Below, piece after piece: positions 27,101 to 35,600 of a stretch of 50,280 nucleotides of DNA. The notes beneath the pieces are model-generated. The model worked only from the letters and a program-made list of their open reading frames with translations. It searched no databases and was not told where the DNA came from. The translations under genes were made by a program, and so were the position numbers. Source of the DNA: Catenovulum agarivorans DS-2 (GTDB lineage Bacteria; Pseudomonadota; Gammaproteobacteria; Enterobacterales; Alteromonadaceae); assembly GCF_000568405.1 (NCBI RefSeq), contig NZ_ARZY01000032.1:1-50280 (forward strand), written 5' to 3'. Each line of letters begins with the position of its first letter. Positions within the stretch are counted from its first letter, which is position 1.

Positions 27101-27696
27101 GCCGCGCCTGCTAAGTCGTTGTAACGACCTTGTATTTCTACGTTAGTTCTTTCTTTAGCTTGGTTTAGAGGCTTAGCTGTATTTAATACAACCGTAGCCC
27201 CTAAAGAGCCTTCATCATGATCAGCTGCCGCAGTTTTATATACATTAATAGACGAAAGAATGTCTGACGAGAACGCACTTAAATCAACAGATTGATTAGG
27301 ATCAGCACTAGTTAATGTTATACCATTTAGCTGAATATTGTTCATGTCTGGATTTGCACCACGAACAGTGATTACCGTACCCTCGCCATCTTCAGACTGC
27401 ACAGTTACACCCGTTACACGAGACAAAGCATCGGCAATGTTTTGGTCGGTATTTTTACCTATATCTTCAGCGAAAATTGAATCAACAATACCTTGGGCAT
27501 TACGTTTTTCAAAGATTGATTTGAGTACGCTTCCTCTATAACCAGTTACTTCAATAACTTCTGCTTCATCTGACTTTTTAGCTTGTTCTTTTTCATCTTT
27601 TTCCGCTTCTGCTGCTAAAGCTGTTTGAGTGCTTGCTGCAAACAAAATAGATAACATTGAAAGCGTGAGTGGCTTTATTTTGAACCTTTGGGACAT
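24178..27696 (-). CDS. TonB-dependent receptor for algal oligosaccharides
   Basis: A 1172-residue outer-membrane receptor. Its signal peptide ends near ALAAEA, followed by a charged stretch and a TonB-box-like EVIEVTGYR. The plug domain covers about residues 55-180 (DIGKNTDQNIADALSRVTGVTV, VTVRGA-like, NNIQLNG). The 22-strand barrel follows and ends in the typical terminal Phe (RLGVRIDF). The length is normal for carbohydrate-type receptors of Alteromonadales and Caulobacterales. The start is the ATG preceded by GAGGAG; an upstream TTG (start 27711) would add five residues and overlap that site. It heads the receptor/lipoprotein/halogenase operon and diverges from the large GH86. No SusD is present. 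The ligand is inferred as porphyran or agar oligosaccharide. Confidence 0.92.
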   Translation of the reverse strand: MSQRFKIKPLTLSMLSILFAASTQTALAAEAEKDEKEQAKKSDEAEVIEVTGYRGSVLKSIFEKRNAQGIVDSIFAEDIGKNTDQNIADALSRVTGVTVQSEDGEGTVITVRGANPDMNNIQLNGITLTSADPNQSVDLSAFSSDILSSINVYKTAAADHDEGSLGATVVLNTAKPLNQAKERTNVEIQGRYNDLAGAADRKISGSISRKFFDETLGVIVTASDEIDNVRKDQIGGDWLTPYQVKKVRAGGARDLDGNIIEDESYAIIRKSISYELHRNQRKRQTVNLGLQFLPTENSDLQLDLTYTKQEVQRDNHKVGVNAPNTSNADYENLETDPQHDWWVINTDSHTLVKSLNRYGGGSFGRNRGGDLNKTKGATLSFSQYITDDIKVDLKAGIMRTEFESLPNSNVNTANWGTIPRPVLEKTPLELLEPVGYDCTGGQKCQFVTSTQDYIYVPGGNNDNESNIATGGFNPLDPYASHVGYVASSDNKTIDTNKTLFLDVDWNLDVAGINKLEFGVKVSQRDKDVYTGYQQFQGADQTVFDKEGKPVSGQSTADIYVVDILDDGDLPVDNFMENLVGSRPEYSDEFLKGWGLIDSKKAFDEIFGLKDFSIKVDESQSRNTIQDNYSAYTKLNFSYLNDRLTGNVGVRFVHTEVESPIGVSTMKFFDGDRIFTAHELIANGLFDDSNPACPSNSGANREIRIDGTYTLSGNEIFDDTPVESPEDYLQAGDTVPNLYPCYEPFIAEITDKADKTNSFLNYDVPVPTTHEGRSWWQNYRHTDISTQRRFNDGRDQRLYSSSGQGESDLWLPSLNLNYAVNEKLIARFAVSKTMTRPNFDDLRPGWSFNENVWGDFSRMSAPNPKLKPLTSRNLDLSLEWYFDQSGQLSLALFDKDMKNFIETIESDFYVRDVRYDTGITALDIDEVLLPYNEEYKAGMDLTNVGGESVQCMPDRIVQDKLKNSFTLGCEPVRVVAKRNGKTAYTRGIELAYLQSFDFLPGELSGLGVNFNYTYQESGTEAENFSLGGIDTGKKLKPLPLPFTPKHTTNTAVYWEKYGHSMKFTYRYNSIQLVDRGPAGGANWQDAKGSLDFSAVYKLRDNIAITFNALNLTDENIRTFFTSNDLDLGLTDADGNAIPYDEGNPMDDSSVDTSRTVQEYRVGKRYRLGVRIDF

Positions 27697-28152
27697 TAGG
27701 TGTCTCCTCAATGTGTTGCTCTAACCTGTACTGATTTAAACCGTAACAACAGCTTCATTTACGCCCAAATCAGCAGTGTGTTTACCTGAATTCTCGTTTT
27801 GTTGTATATAAAATATAGAATTCATATTTGCCAAGTTTATGTATTTTGATTTTATTTGTAAAGTCCGTATACAAAATTTAAACATTTTTTTGTGTACTTT
27901 TGTAAGAAAAAATAGATTGGAGTCTGCAGATTTTTTCTATCTATTGTTCGTAACTTATTGTTTTTTATTTGCTTGGGATGTCATAACAAGCCCCACTTAT
28001 ATAGTCTACCGCGTTAGCCACGCAGGACGATTCGACAAGGCTACAGACAGATCGTCTACCAATTAATCAATTTTTAAAAAATGTTTAGATTTTGTTTAAA
28101 TTTGCTGGTAATATTTTTGATTCATGTTGGATTTAAATGCGAGAGTTGAAAT
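27697..28152. promoter_or_regulatory. Divergent intergenic region between TonB receptor and GH86
   Basis: About 455 bp of AT-rich DNA between the two divergent surface-system operons. A GAATTC pair at about 27789 and 27820 brackets a TATATAAAATATA tract, probably part of the receptor promoter. A short GC-richer patch lies near 28010-28060. A 75-codon reading frame at 27839-28066 has no ribosome site or recognisable domain, and I do not treat it as a gene. I see no RNA gene. Confidence 0.35.
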
Positions 28153-31100
28153 ATGAAGTTTGTTGCTGGTGTATTCAAACAAAAACTATTATCGTTAGCA
28201 ATATCTGCAAGTTTTATTGGTTTTAGTCAATATGCGTTAGCTTCGACAGATGTAAAAATAAACCTTACAAAACAAAAGTTTATTGGAGATGTGTCTGAGC
28301 TAGATCGTCAGAAGTTCTTTAATCTTCATGCATCACCAACTGCTTCTGAGTTTTCAGAGCAAGATATCCTTTTTTTTAAAAATGAGTTAAATGCTGGTTT
28401 TGGTCGTGCTTTTTGGGGGCCTTTAAGCACGGCAAAAACTTCTGACTATCCAACAACTGAACAAGCAATCGCAAACGGTGCTACAAGCATCACTAATGCG
28501 AAAAATAATCCTCTGGCGCATCATCACGACCAACGCATTATCATGACAGAGCATCCATACAATGTAATTGTCGATGGTAATGATCCGGTAGCCGGGGCGC
28601 GTTGGGCCGCAGATTATTTTCAACATTATTACACTGACGAAACTCGCCCATTGTTTTACGAACCAATGAATGAGCCTTTTGTGCATTCAAAAGATTTTGT
28701 CGGCACGTGGGATGAAGCTCCAAATGCAGAAATGCGTAGGCACATGGCAACTTGGTTTGCTGAAATTGGCAAAGCATTTGACCAAAGAGGTTTGGAAACT
28801 CAAGTCGTTGGTTATTCAGCGGCCTGGCCGTCTTTGGAGTTATGGGATTTTGCCCATTGGAACTCTCGTCAAAAAATGTTTATGGATGTGGCGGGAGAGT
28901 ATATGGATGCATTCTCTTTCCACTTATACGATGGGGTAAATGTCACAGGGCAAAGTAATGAGCGTTCTGGTAGTAATGCTGAAGCGATAATCGATTTAAT
29001 TGAAACATACAGCTATATAAAGTGGGGTGAGGTTAAGCCACACGCTATTACCGAATATGGCGGCATTATTGACGGTTATGGTGTTGAGTATAGTGCTGAA
29101 AAAAGCAGTCAAGAGCTAAGGTCATACAATCATCTGCTATTCAGCTTTTTGGAAAAAGAAGATCGTTTGTTAACCTCTATTCCATTTATTACTGGTATTG
29201 CGAAATGGTACTACCAAGCAAATAATTTCCACCCATATTCTGCAACCGTGTTGCGGCCTGATCCAGCAAAAATTGTCAATGGCAAAGTACTTGACTATTT
29301 GCCAACTGAAAAAGCTAAATTTTTCCATTTATGGGCTGATGTGAAAGGGCATCGAATAGATGTTGCTGAGCAAGACCCAGATTTAGCCGTTCAGGCCTTT
29401 GTATACGGCAACAAGCTTTTCGTTGCACTCAACAATTATGACAATGCTAACAAAGCCGTTAATTTAGACTTTGTTGAATATGCGCAAACGCCTTCTCAAG
29501 TTAGAATAAAGCGCCTCAATGTGCCTTTTGCTGAAGCCGCGCAATATAGCGACGAAACTTCATCAGACATATTTACTGCAATTGAATTGGCTGCACATGA
29601 AACTGTAGTGTTGGAGTACAGCTACCAGACGGACATCATGCACACTGCGCAGGTTCATCAAGCATCTTATTATGCCAATGAATATATGCAAGAGATTGTT
29701 GCCAACCAGCCATTAACCTTTAATTTTAGTCAGGTTGATGTGCAGCAAGATAATTTGTCATTTGCTGATGCATTAGCCGATCACGTTACTTTTGATAAAG
29801 AGATGCCGGTCAAAAAAAGCTTATCTCGTAGTCAAAAGTTTATGATCAAACGTTTTGAGCGTTTATTTAACATAGTTAAACGACGTTATGCAGGAAATTA
29901 TCAAAATAGCTTCTTGTTTAAAGTATTAGTTAAGTTCTTTAATGAAAAAGCTTATTTAAACCAAGCGCTACAAAACTATTATGCGGTTAATGGTTATAAC
30001 GATGCCACTGGACAAGCAACTTTGCGCATGAGCATAGGTCGCAAGCATGATAAATCAAAACAACCAGTGGTTAAGGTTAATGGTCACCTAGTTGACGTGC
30101 CAAACAATTGGAAAGGATATGACCAAGCAGCCAGAGACGACTTCTTTGGCACAATAGAAATCCCTGTCGCGGCTAAATACTTAAAAGTACATAACCAAGT
30201 TGACGTGACTTTTTCCGACTCTGAAGGTCATGTAAGTTCTATTGTTTTGGTTAATCAGACTGAAGAGGTATTTGAACACGTACCTGCGACCGATGTCAGT
30301 ATTGAGGCTTTGGCCAATTCCTCTATAAACAAAGACAAACCTGTGCGTTTGCATGCCAACGTGTTACCTGCAAATGCTTCGTATAAAAATGTATTGTGGA
30401 GTTCGAGCGACCCCAGCATTGCAACAGTTAATGAACATGGGGTTGTAACACCAATCAATCCGGGTTTTGTAGCAATCACAGCAACAACTGCCAATGGGGT
30501 TGCATCAAGCTCGTTGGATTTACAAGTGTTAGATCGAGAAACGCTGCGAAATACTGTTGCTATTACCGATTCACTACAAGACTTAGCCGTAAACGATAGT
30601 TATAGCTTTAACGTGCAATATTCAACCGACACTGATCGAGATATCGCAGTTGAAATTTCAACTGCCTCAGGCCAATGGATTGCAACAGCCAAAACTACCG
30701 TTGCTGCAGGTGAAGGTGTAGCCACCGTTGTGGTGAATTTGCCTGATGAACTAGAAGCTGGCGCAACTTACCAAGTGCTGGCATCGTTAAGAGCAGTTGG
30801 GGGTAATTGGCAAACCGGTGTTGATGGCCATCGAATTACTGATATGACGATTGAGCAGCCTGAGGTGATTGTAGATGAGAACAATTTGCTAGGGGAATTT
30901 AATCCACAATTTGAAACGGGCAGCATGTTTCCATGGGAACATGCTTGGGATGCCGTTGGCAATGCATATACTGATGCCAATGCAGCAAAGGACGGTGATT
31001 ATGGTTTAGTTGTTGATACAACTGCTGGCAAAGTGGGCGTTACCATTGCGCCAAGTTTATTCGCGGATGGTCACTTTGTTGCAGGCAAAGAATATAAACT

Positions 31101-31845
31101 CAGTTTTGACCTTAAACGCATTCAAGGCTCTGGCTGGGGCGGTGGTTTTAGCCAATACATCAATACTGCAGACGGATGGAAAGCAACACCGCAAGCTTGG
31201 TTTGGCCTGACTAACCAAAACGCTTGGACAAGTATTGAACAAACAGTCGTCATACCTGAATGGCAAGAAACAGCAACCACAATTCAGCTTAATTTCCAAA
31301 CACTTGGGCAAGTGTGGCACGTCGACAACATTAAAATTGAAGACATCACACCCGATCCAAATGTGTTGTCTACGGTAAATGCTAACTTTGAGTCAGGCGA
31401 AATTGCACCTTGGGTTCCTTATTGGGAAAACAATGCAACAACGGTATTAACTGTGTCAAACGCTGCCGCCAAAGATGGTCAATTTGGTTTAAATATTCAG
31501 GCAGATGGCAACAAAAATACTGGCGTTACTTTAGCGCCAGATGTCTTTCCGCAAGATTTAGGATTAAACCAAGGCAAACAATACAAAATATCTTTTGAAG
31601 GTCGTTCAAACACTGGAGGTAAAGCTCAAGGCTGGATCCGTGCTGTCGCTCAAGGTGGCTGGAGCAGCCGAATAGAAACATGGTTTGAGCTTGGTACAGA
31701 ATGGACGCATGTTGAGATTATCCGCTCAGATGTCGACTGGACTGTTCTGGCCAATCCTGCCCGTTTAGATTTGTATCTACTTAACAACGCTGGTTTAGGC
31801 ATAGACGTTGATATAGATAATGTTCATATCGAAGAGATCGAATAG
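28153..31845 (+). CDS. Large modular GH86 beta-porphyranase/beta-agarase
   Basis: A 1230-residue secreted enzyme with a signal peptide ending near QYALA (about residue 30). The GH86 (clan GH-A) barrel spans about 35-490, with acid/base E174 in PMNEPF and nucleophile E301 in ITEYGG. The barrel's companion beta-sandwich (about 495-700) is split by a basic insertion of roughly 88 residues (about 530-617) that is absent from the other GH86 here. A Big2 Ig-like domain (about 710-792), a linker domain (about 793-905) and two CBM4/9-like modules (about 912-1066 and 1072-1230) follow. The last module matches the receptor-linked lipoprotein. GH86 enzymes are endo-acting on porphyran or agarose. A terminator follows. 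Confidence 0.92.
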   Translation: MKFVAGVFKQKLLSLAISASFIGFSQYALASTDVKINLTKQKFIGDVSELDRQKFFNLHASPTASEFSEQDILFFKNELNAGFGRAFWGPLSTAKTSDYPTTEQAIANGATSITNAKNNPLAHHHDQRIIMTEHPYNVIVDGNDPVAGARWAADYFQHYYTDETRPLFYEPMNEPFVHSKDFVGTWDEAPNAEMRRHMATWFAEIGKAFDQRGLETQVVGYSAAWPSLELWDFAHWNSRQKMFMDVAGEYMDAFSFHLYDGVNVTGQSNERSGSNAEAIIDLIETYSYIKWGEVKPHAITEYGGIIDGYGVEYSAEKSSQELRSYNHLLFSFLEKEDRLLTSIPFITGIAKWYYQANNFHPYSATVLRPDPAKIVNGKVLDYLPTEKAKFFHLWADVKGHRIDVAEQDPDLAVQAFVYGNKLFVALNNYDNANKAVNLDFVEYAQTPSQVRIKRLNVPFAEAAQYSDETSSDIFTAIELAAHETVVLEYSYQTDIMHTAQVHQASYYANEYMQEIVANQPLTFNFSQVDVQQDNLSFADALADHVTFDKEMPVKKSLSRSQKFMIKRFERLFNIVKRRYAGNYQNSFLFKVLVKFFNEKAYLNQALQNYYAVNGYNDATGQATLRMSIGRKHDKSKQPVVKVNGHLVDVPNNWKGYDQAARDDFFGTIEIPVAAKYLKVHNQVDVTFSDSEGHVSSIVLVNQTEEVFEHVPATDVSIEALANSSINKDKPVRLHANVLPANASYKNVLWSSSDPSIATVNEHGVVTPINPGFVAITATTANGVASSSLDLQVLDRETLRNTVAITDSLQDLAVNDSYSFNVQYSTDTDRDIAVEISTASGQWIATAKTTVAAGEGVATVVVNLPDELEAGATYQVLASLRAVGGNWQTGVDGHRITDMTIEQPEVIVDENNLLGEFNPQFETGSMFPWEHAWDAVGNAYTDANAAKDGDYGLVVDTTAGKVGVTIAPSLFADGHFVAGKEYKLSFDLKRIQGSGWGGGFSQYINTADGWKATPQAWFGLTNQNAWTSIEQTVVIPEWQETATTIQLNFQTLGQVWHVDNIKIEDITPDPNVLSTVNANFESGEIAPWVPYWENNATTVLTVSNAAAKDGQFGLNIQADGNKNTGVTLAPDVFPQDLGLNQGKQYKISFEGRSNTGGKAQGWIRAVAQGGWSSRIETWFELGTEWTHVEIIRSDVDWTVLANPARLDLYLLNNAGLGIDVDIDNVHIEEIE

Positions 31846-31874
31846 TTAGATCTTTCCAAAAATAAAAATTGTTG

Positions 31875-31895
31875 AAGCCCTTAATTGGGCTTTTG
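31875..31895 (+). terminator. Terminator after GH86
   Basis: AAGCCC, a 6-nt loop, then GGGCTT and a T-rich run, about 30 bp after the GH86 stop and just upstream of the DUF1080 gene. The short stem could allow some read-through. Confidence 0.7.
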
Positions 31896-31916
31896 TATTT
31901 TCGAGAAAACATAAAA

Positions 31917-32672
31917 ATGGCCACTAAATTGAAACAACTATTAAATTTATCCTGCACTGCTGGGATGTTTTTTATTACAACAGCCAGCGCAAATGACAAT
32001 CAACCACCACCTGAGTGGACTGAAATTTGGGAACCAGAGCCCAAAGTGGTTACGGTAAACCCGATACCATCAGACGCAATTGTTTTGTTAGGTCATGATG
32101 GCGTCAGTGCTTGGGAGCATAATGATGGTTCTCCTGTTAAATGGCATTATGCAAATGGTGTAATGACAGTTAACCCTGGTACAAAAGGAATTCGCAGCAA
32201 ACAAAAGTTTTGTGATATGCAATTGCACATCGAATGGCGCGCTCCTGAAGTAGAAGATATCGACTGGAAAAAAGGCCAACACAGGGGCAATAGTGGTATA
32301 TACATTCAAGGTAGATACGAAGTGCAAATCTTAGATTCTTACCAAAACCGCACATATTCAAATGGCCAAGCCGGGGCTATTTATAAACAAACACCACCAC
32401 TGGTTAATGCTACAAAGCCGCCATTGCAGTGGCAAACTTACGACATTATTTATCGTGCACCTAGGTTTAAAGCAAATGGTCAGGTTGATCAAAAAGCTTA
32501 TATTACCGTGCTACATAATGGTGTGTTAGTGCAAAACCACACACAAATTCAAGGCGCAACAACCTATCGTGGGATAGCTAAATATCCTGCAGCACATGGT
32601 TGCGCGCCTATTCATCTGCAAGACCATAGCAATCCGGTGAGCTTTAAAAACATATGGGTGCGACCACTATGA
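31917..32672 (+). CDS. Secreted DUF1080 (3-keto-disaccharide hydrolase-like) protein
   Basis: A 251-residue exported protein with a signal peptide ending near TTASAND. The single DUF1080 domain (PF06439, a LamG-like beta-sandwich) runs from about residue 45 to the end: IPSDAIVLLGHDGVSAWEH, HIEWRAPE, GNSGIYIQGRYEVQILDSY, WQTYDIIYRAPRF and HNGVLVQNH. Members have been linked to hydrolysis or elimination of 3-keto-glycosides made by sugar 3-dehydrogenases. I use the ATG at 31917 because the longer frame would place a hydrophilic stretch before the signal peptide. Its stop overlaps the start of the next gene (ATGA), so the two are translationally coupled. The substrate is unknown. Confidence 0.82.
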   Translation: MATKLKQLLNLSCTAGMFFITTASANDNQPPPEWTEIWEPEPKVVTVNPIPSDAIVLLGHDGVSAWEHNDGSPVKWHYANGVMTVNPGTKGIRSKQKFCDMQLHIEWRAPEVEDIDWKKGQHRGNSGIYIQGRYEVQILDSYQNRTYSNGQAGAIYKQTPPLVNATKPPLQWQTYDIIYRAPRFKANGQVDQKAYITVLHNGVLVQNHTQIQGATTYRGIAKYPAAHGCAPIHLQDHSNPVSFKNIWVRPL

Positions 32673-35600
32673 AAGTAAAATTAACCACATATTTATTATC
32701 CCCTTTGTTGTTAACCACTATGCTTGGTTGCCAAGAGCAGCCAAAGCAAAATGAAACTTTAGTTAATCAGCCCGTCGTTGAAGATAAAACCACTCACTTT
32801 ACCTTTGATCAAGTGGCATTTTCACAGGCTGATGAATGGCAACAGGTGAAAGATGTCAGACTCAATGCATCAGAGTCGGCTTTTGCGCCTGTCGCTGGTG
32901 AAGGAGCCATTGTAAATATCTCATCTCAGGGCAACGACCATCCAGCTAGTAATTTGTTGACCGCAAATGAATATCAAGATGTTCATATAGAGTTCGACTT
33001 TAATATTGGTCGCAACACTTGGTCTGGTATTTATTTGTTGGGTCGTTACCGCATCAATATAAATAACATCTATGGAAAGAAAAATTGGTGGCCAGGCGCT
33101 ATGGGCGGTATTCATCCTAGATACGACGAAGAGCGAGAATGGAAGCAGTACGATGGGGTAAAAGCTACAGCCAACCCAAGTAAACCTGTGGGCGAGTGGC
33201 AAACATTAAGTATTGATTTTAGAGCGCCGCGATTTGATCAAAATGGCCTAAAAACAGCCTATGCGGAGTTTATCAATGTTAAATTTAATGGCGTAGACAT
33301 TCATACAAACCAAATTACCACAGGACCAAGCCAAGGCAGCCTGTTTCAAAACGAAGCGACAGCGGGGCCTATTATGATAATGGGTCGTAATGGTCCTTTG
33401 GCTATTCGGAACTTAACCATAGAAGAGCGCGACTTTTCGAGCTATCAACCACAAGTAGCGGTAAAAGCAGAACATCAAGCCCCGTTAGACAATAAACGTG
33501 GTAAACCCATGCTCAACTTAGTTGAAATGGGCAAAAAAGCTTTTACCAACAAAGGCTGCAAAGAGTGTCACGAAGTTAAAAAAGATGCCCAATCGGTGAA
33601 AACCGGCCCAAGCTTGTTTGGCGTATTTGCAAACAAACCAACTCAACTGACGGTTATTGATGGTTCCAACCAACAAACCACTGAAGTTACCGCTGACTTT
33701 AACTATTTTGTTGATTCGATTCGCACGTCAACTCTACATATCGCGACACGAAAAAATGCAGATGGCAGCGTGAAAAACTTTTTCCCAATAATGCCTTCAT
33801 TTAATGCAGAAGCGATTAATCAAACTGAACTAGCTGCATTATTTGCCTATATGCAAAATTTGAATGATGCAGATAAAAAAGGCCCTGACTACGTATGGCA
33901 ACCACAGCCTGAAAAACCTTATGTACTGATGGAAGATTTAACGGCTGAACTTGTCAGTGACGCACCCCGTTTAGCCCGAGTTAATATTAGTAAACACACT
34001 TCGGGTAGAGCTTTTCATGTTGGTTTGCCAAATCATACTAACTACACATTTGACCCTAGAACCTTAGCGATAGAGTTAATTTGGTCGGGACGTTTTTTAG
34101 AGTTAAAAAATGAAAAACAGGGTCGAGCTGATTCTCCAAGTGCGATTGGCCGAGGGGCTAAACTATGGCCGGTAGAGCAATTGAAAAACCTATTTCAGCC
34201 AAAATTAGCGAGTGGCCAATGGGTTGATTTTTCGTTTAAAGACACAGCCGATTTAACCGCCAAAGTTGGTAAACAACACCAAAATGATGCGATTGATTTT
34301 AGCGAGCATATGGCAAAGGTTGATGCTGCGATGATTGCGGTTAAAACACCTGAACGGCAACTGCCAACTTTTAGTTATCGTGTAAACCAAAATACTGTTG
34401 AATTGCAGCTCAATATTGTTGCACCAAACCAATTGGCTGCTGAGTTTAATTTTGACAATGCACAAGCATTGCAGCTAAAAATACCGAAGAAAGGGTTAGC
34501 AGACATCAATGTGAGTGTCGGCAAGGTCGAACAGGGAGTATGGTCCATCCCAGCGGGTAAACACCAACAAGTGCGTTTTACTGCTATGGTTGAAAATGCT
34601 GCGAAAATTCCAGAATTAGCCGACAATGTACCACCACAAAAAAATCAACCTCAAGCATTAGTTTGGAGTGAATACACGGGTAAATACACTTTACCTGCTG
34701 GTTATGCAATTGAAAGTGCGTTAGATCCAAGCGACAAATTTGGTCGCCGTGTATTATTTGAACCACTGGGGATTGCTTTTACTGATAAAGGAAATGCCTA
34801 TGTAAGCACTAGAACCGCAGGTATATGGAAAGTAACTAACGGCAAGTGGCGTCAATTTGCTGAAGGTCTATTCGATTCAATGGGGGTCGTAGTCGAGAAC
34901 GAAGATCAAATTGTTGTCGGCGAAAAGGGTGGCTTGTACAGATATATCGACCAAAATAAAGATGGTTGGGCGGATGTACGCTACCTAGTTTCAAATGCAT
35001 TTAGATTTAACTCTAACTACCATGAATATTTGCATGGGCCAATCAAACTACATGATGGTAGCCTAATGTTTAACTTAAATTTAGGTCATGGTGTACCAGG
35101 TGGATACAATGGTGGCGGCATGATGGCAACAACCGGAGGTTACAGAGGTTGGGCACTAACTGTCGATAAAAAAGGAGCAACTAAACCATTTGCATTTGGC
35201 TTGCGTAGCCCAGCAGGGTTAGCCATGCGAGAGGATGGCAAGGTGTTTTATACCGAAAATCAGGGTGATTTTCACGGTACTTCCAAACTTTATCTACTTG
35301 AACAAAATCGCTACTATGGTCAACCCGTTTCATTACTTGACCTACCGGGTAAAACCGCTGCAGATCCCAGCATTGAATGGCGCAAATTTAATAGTCAGCG
35401 CGCTTTACCTGTTGCATTATTGCCGCATGGTCGCGCGATGAATTCACCTGGAAACCCTGTGTGGCAAACGAACGAAATTAACTTTGGTCCATATAAAGGC
35501 CAAATGTTTGTTGGTGACCAAACCCAATCGAATATCTTCCGTGTCCATGTTGAAGAGGTGAATGGCGTAATGCAGTCAGCCCTATTGCCTTTTATGTCTG

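Noticed and set aside
27839-28066. 75-codon ORF in the TonB receptor-GH86 gap
   Set aside because: Begins with a Phe/Tyr-rich, AT-driven sequence, has no ribosome site and no recognisable domain. It overlaps what should be promoter DNA.
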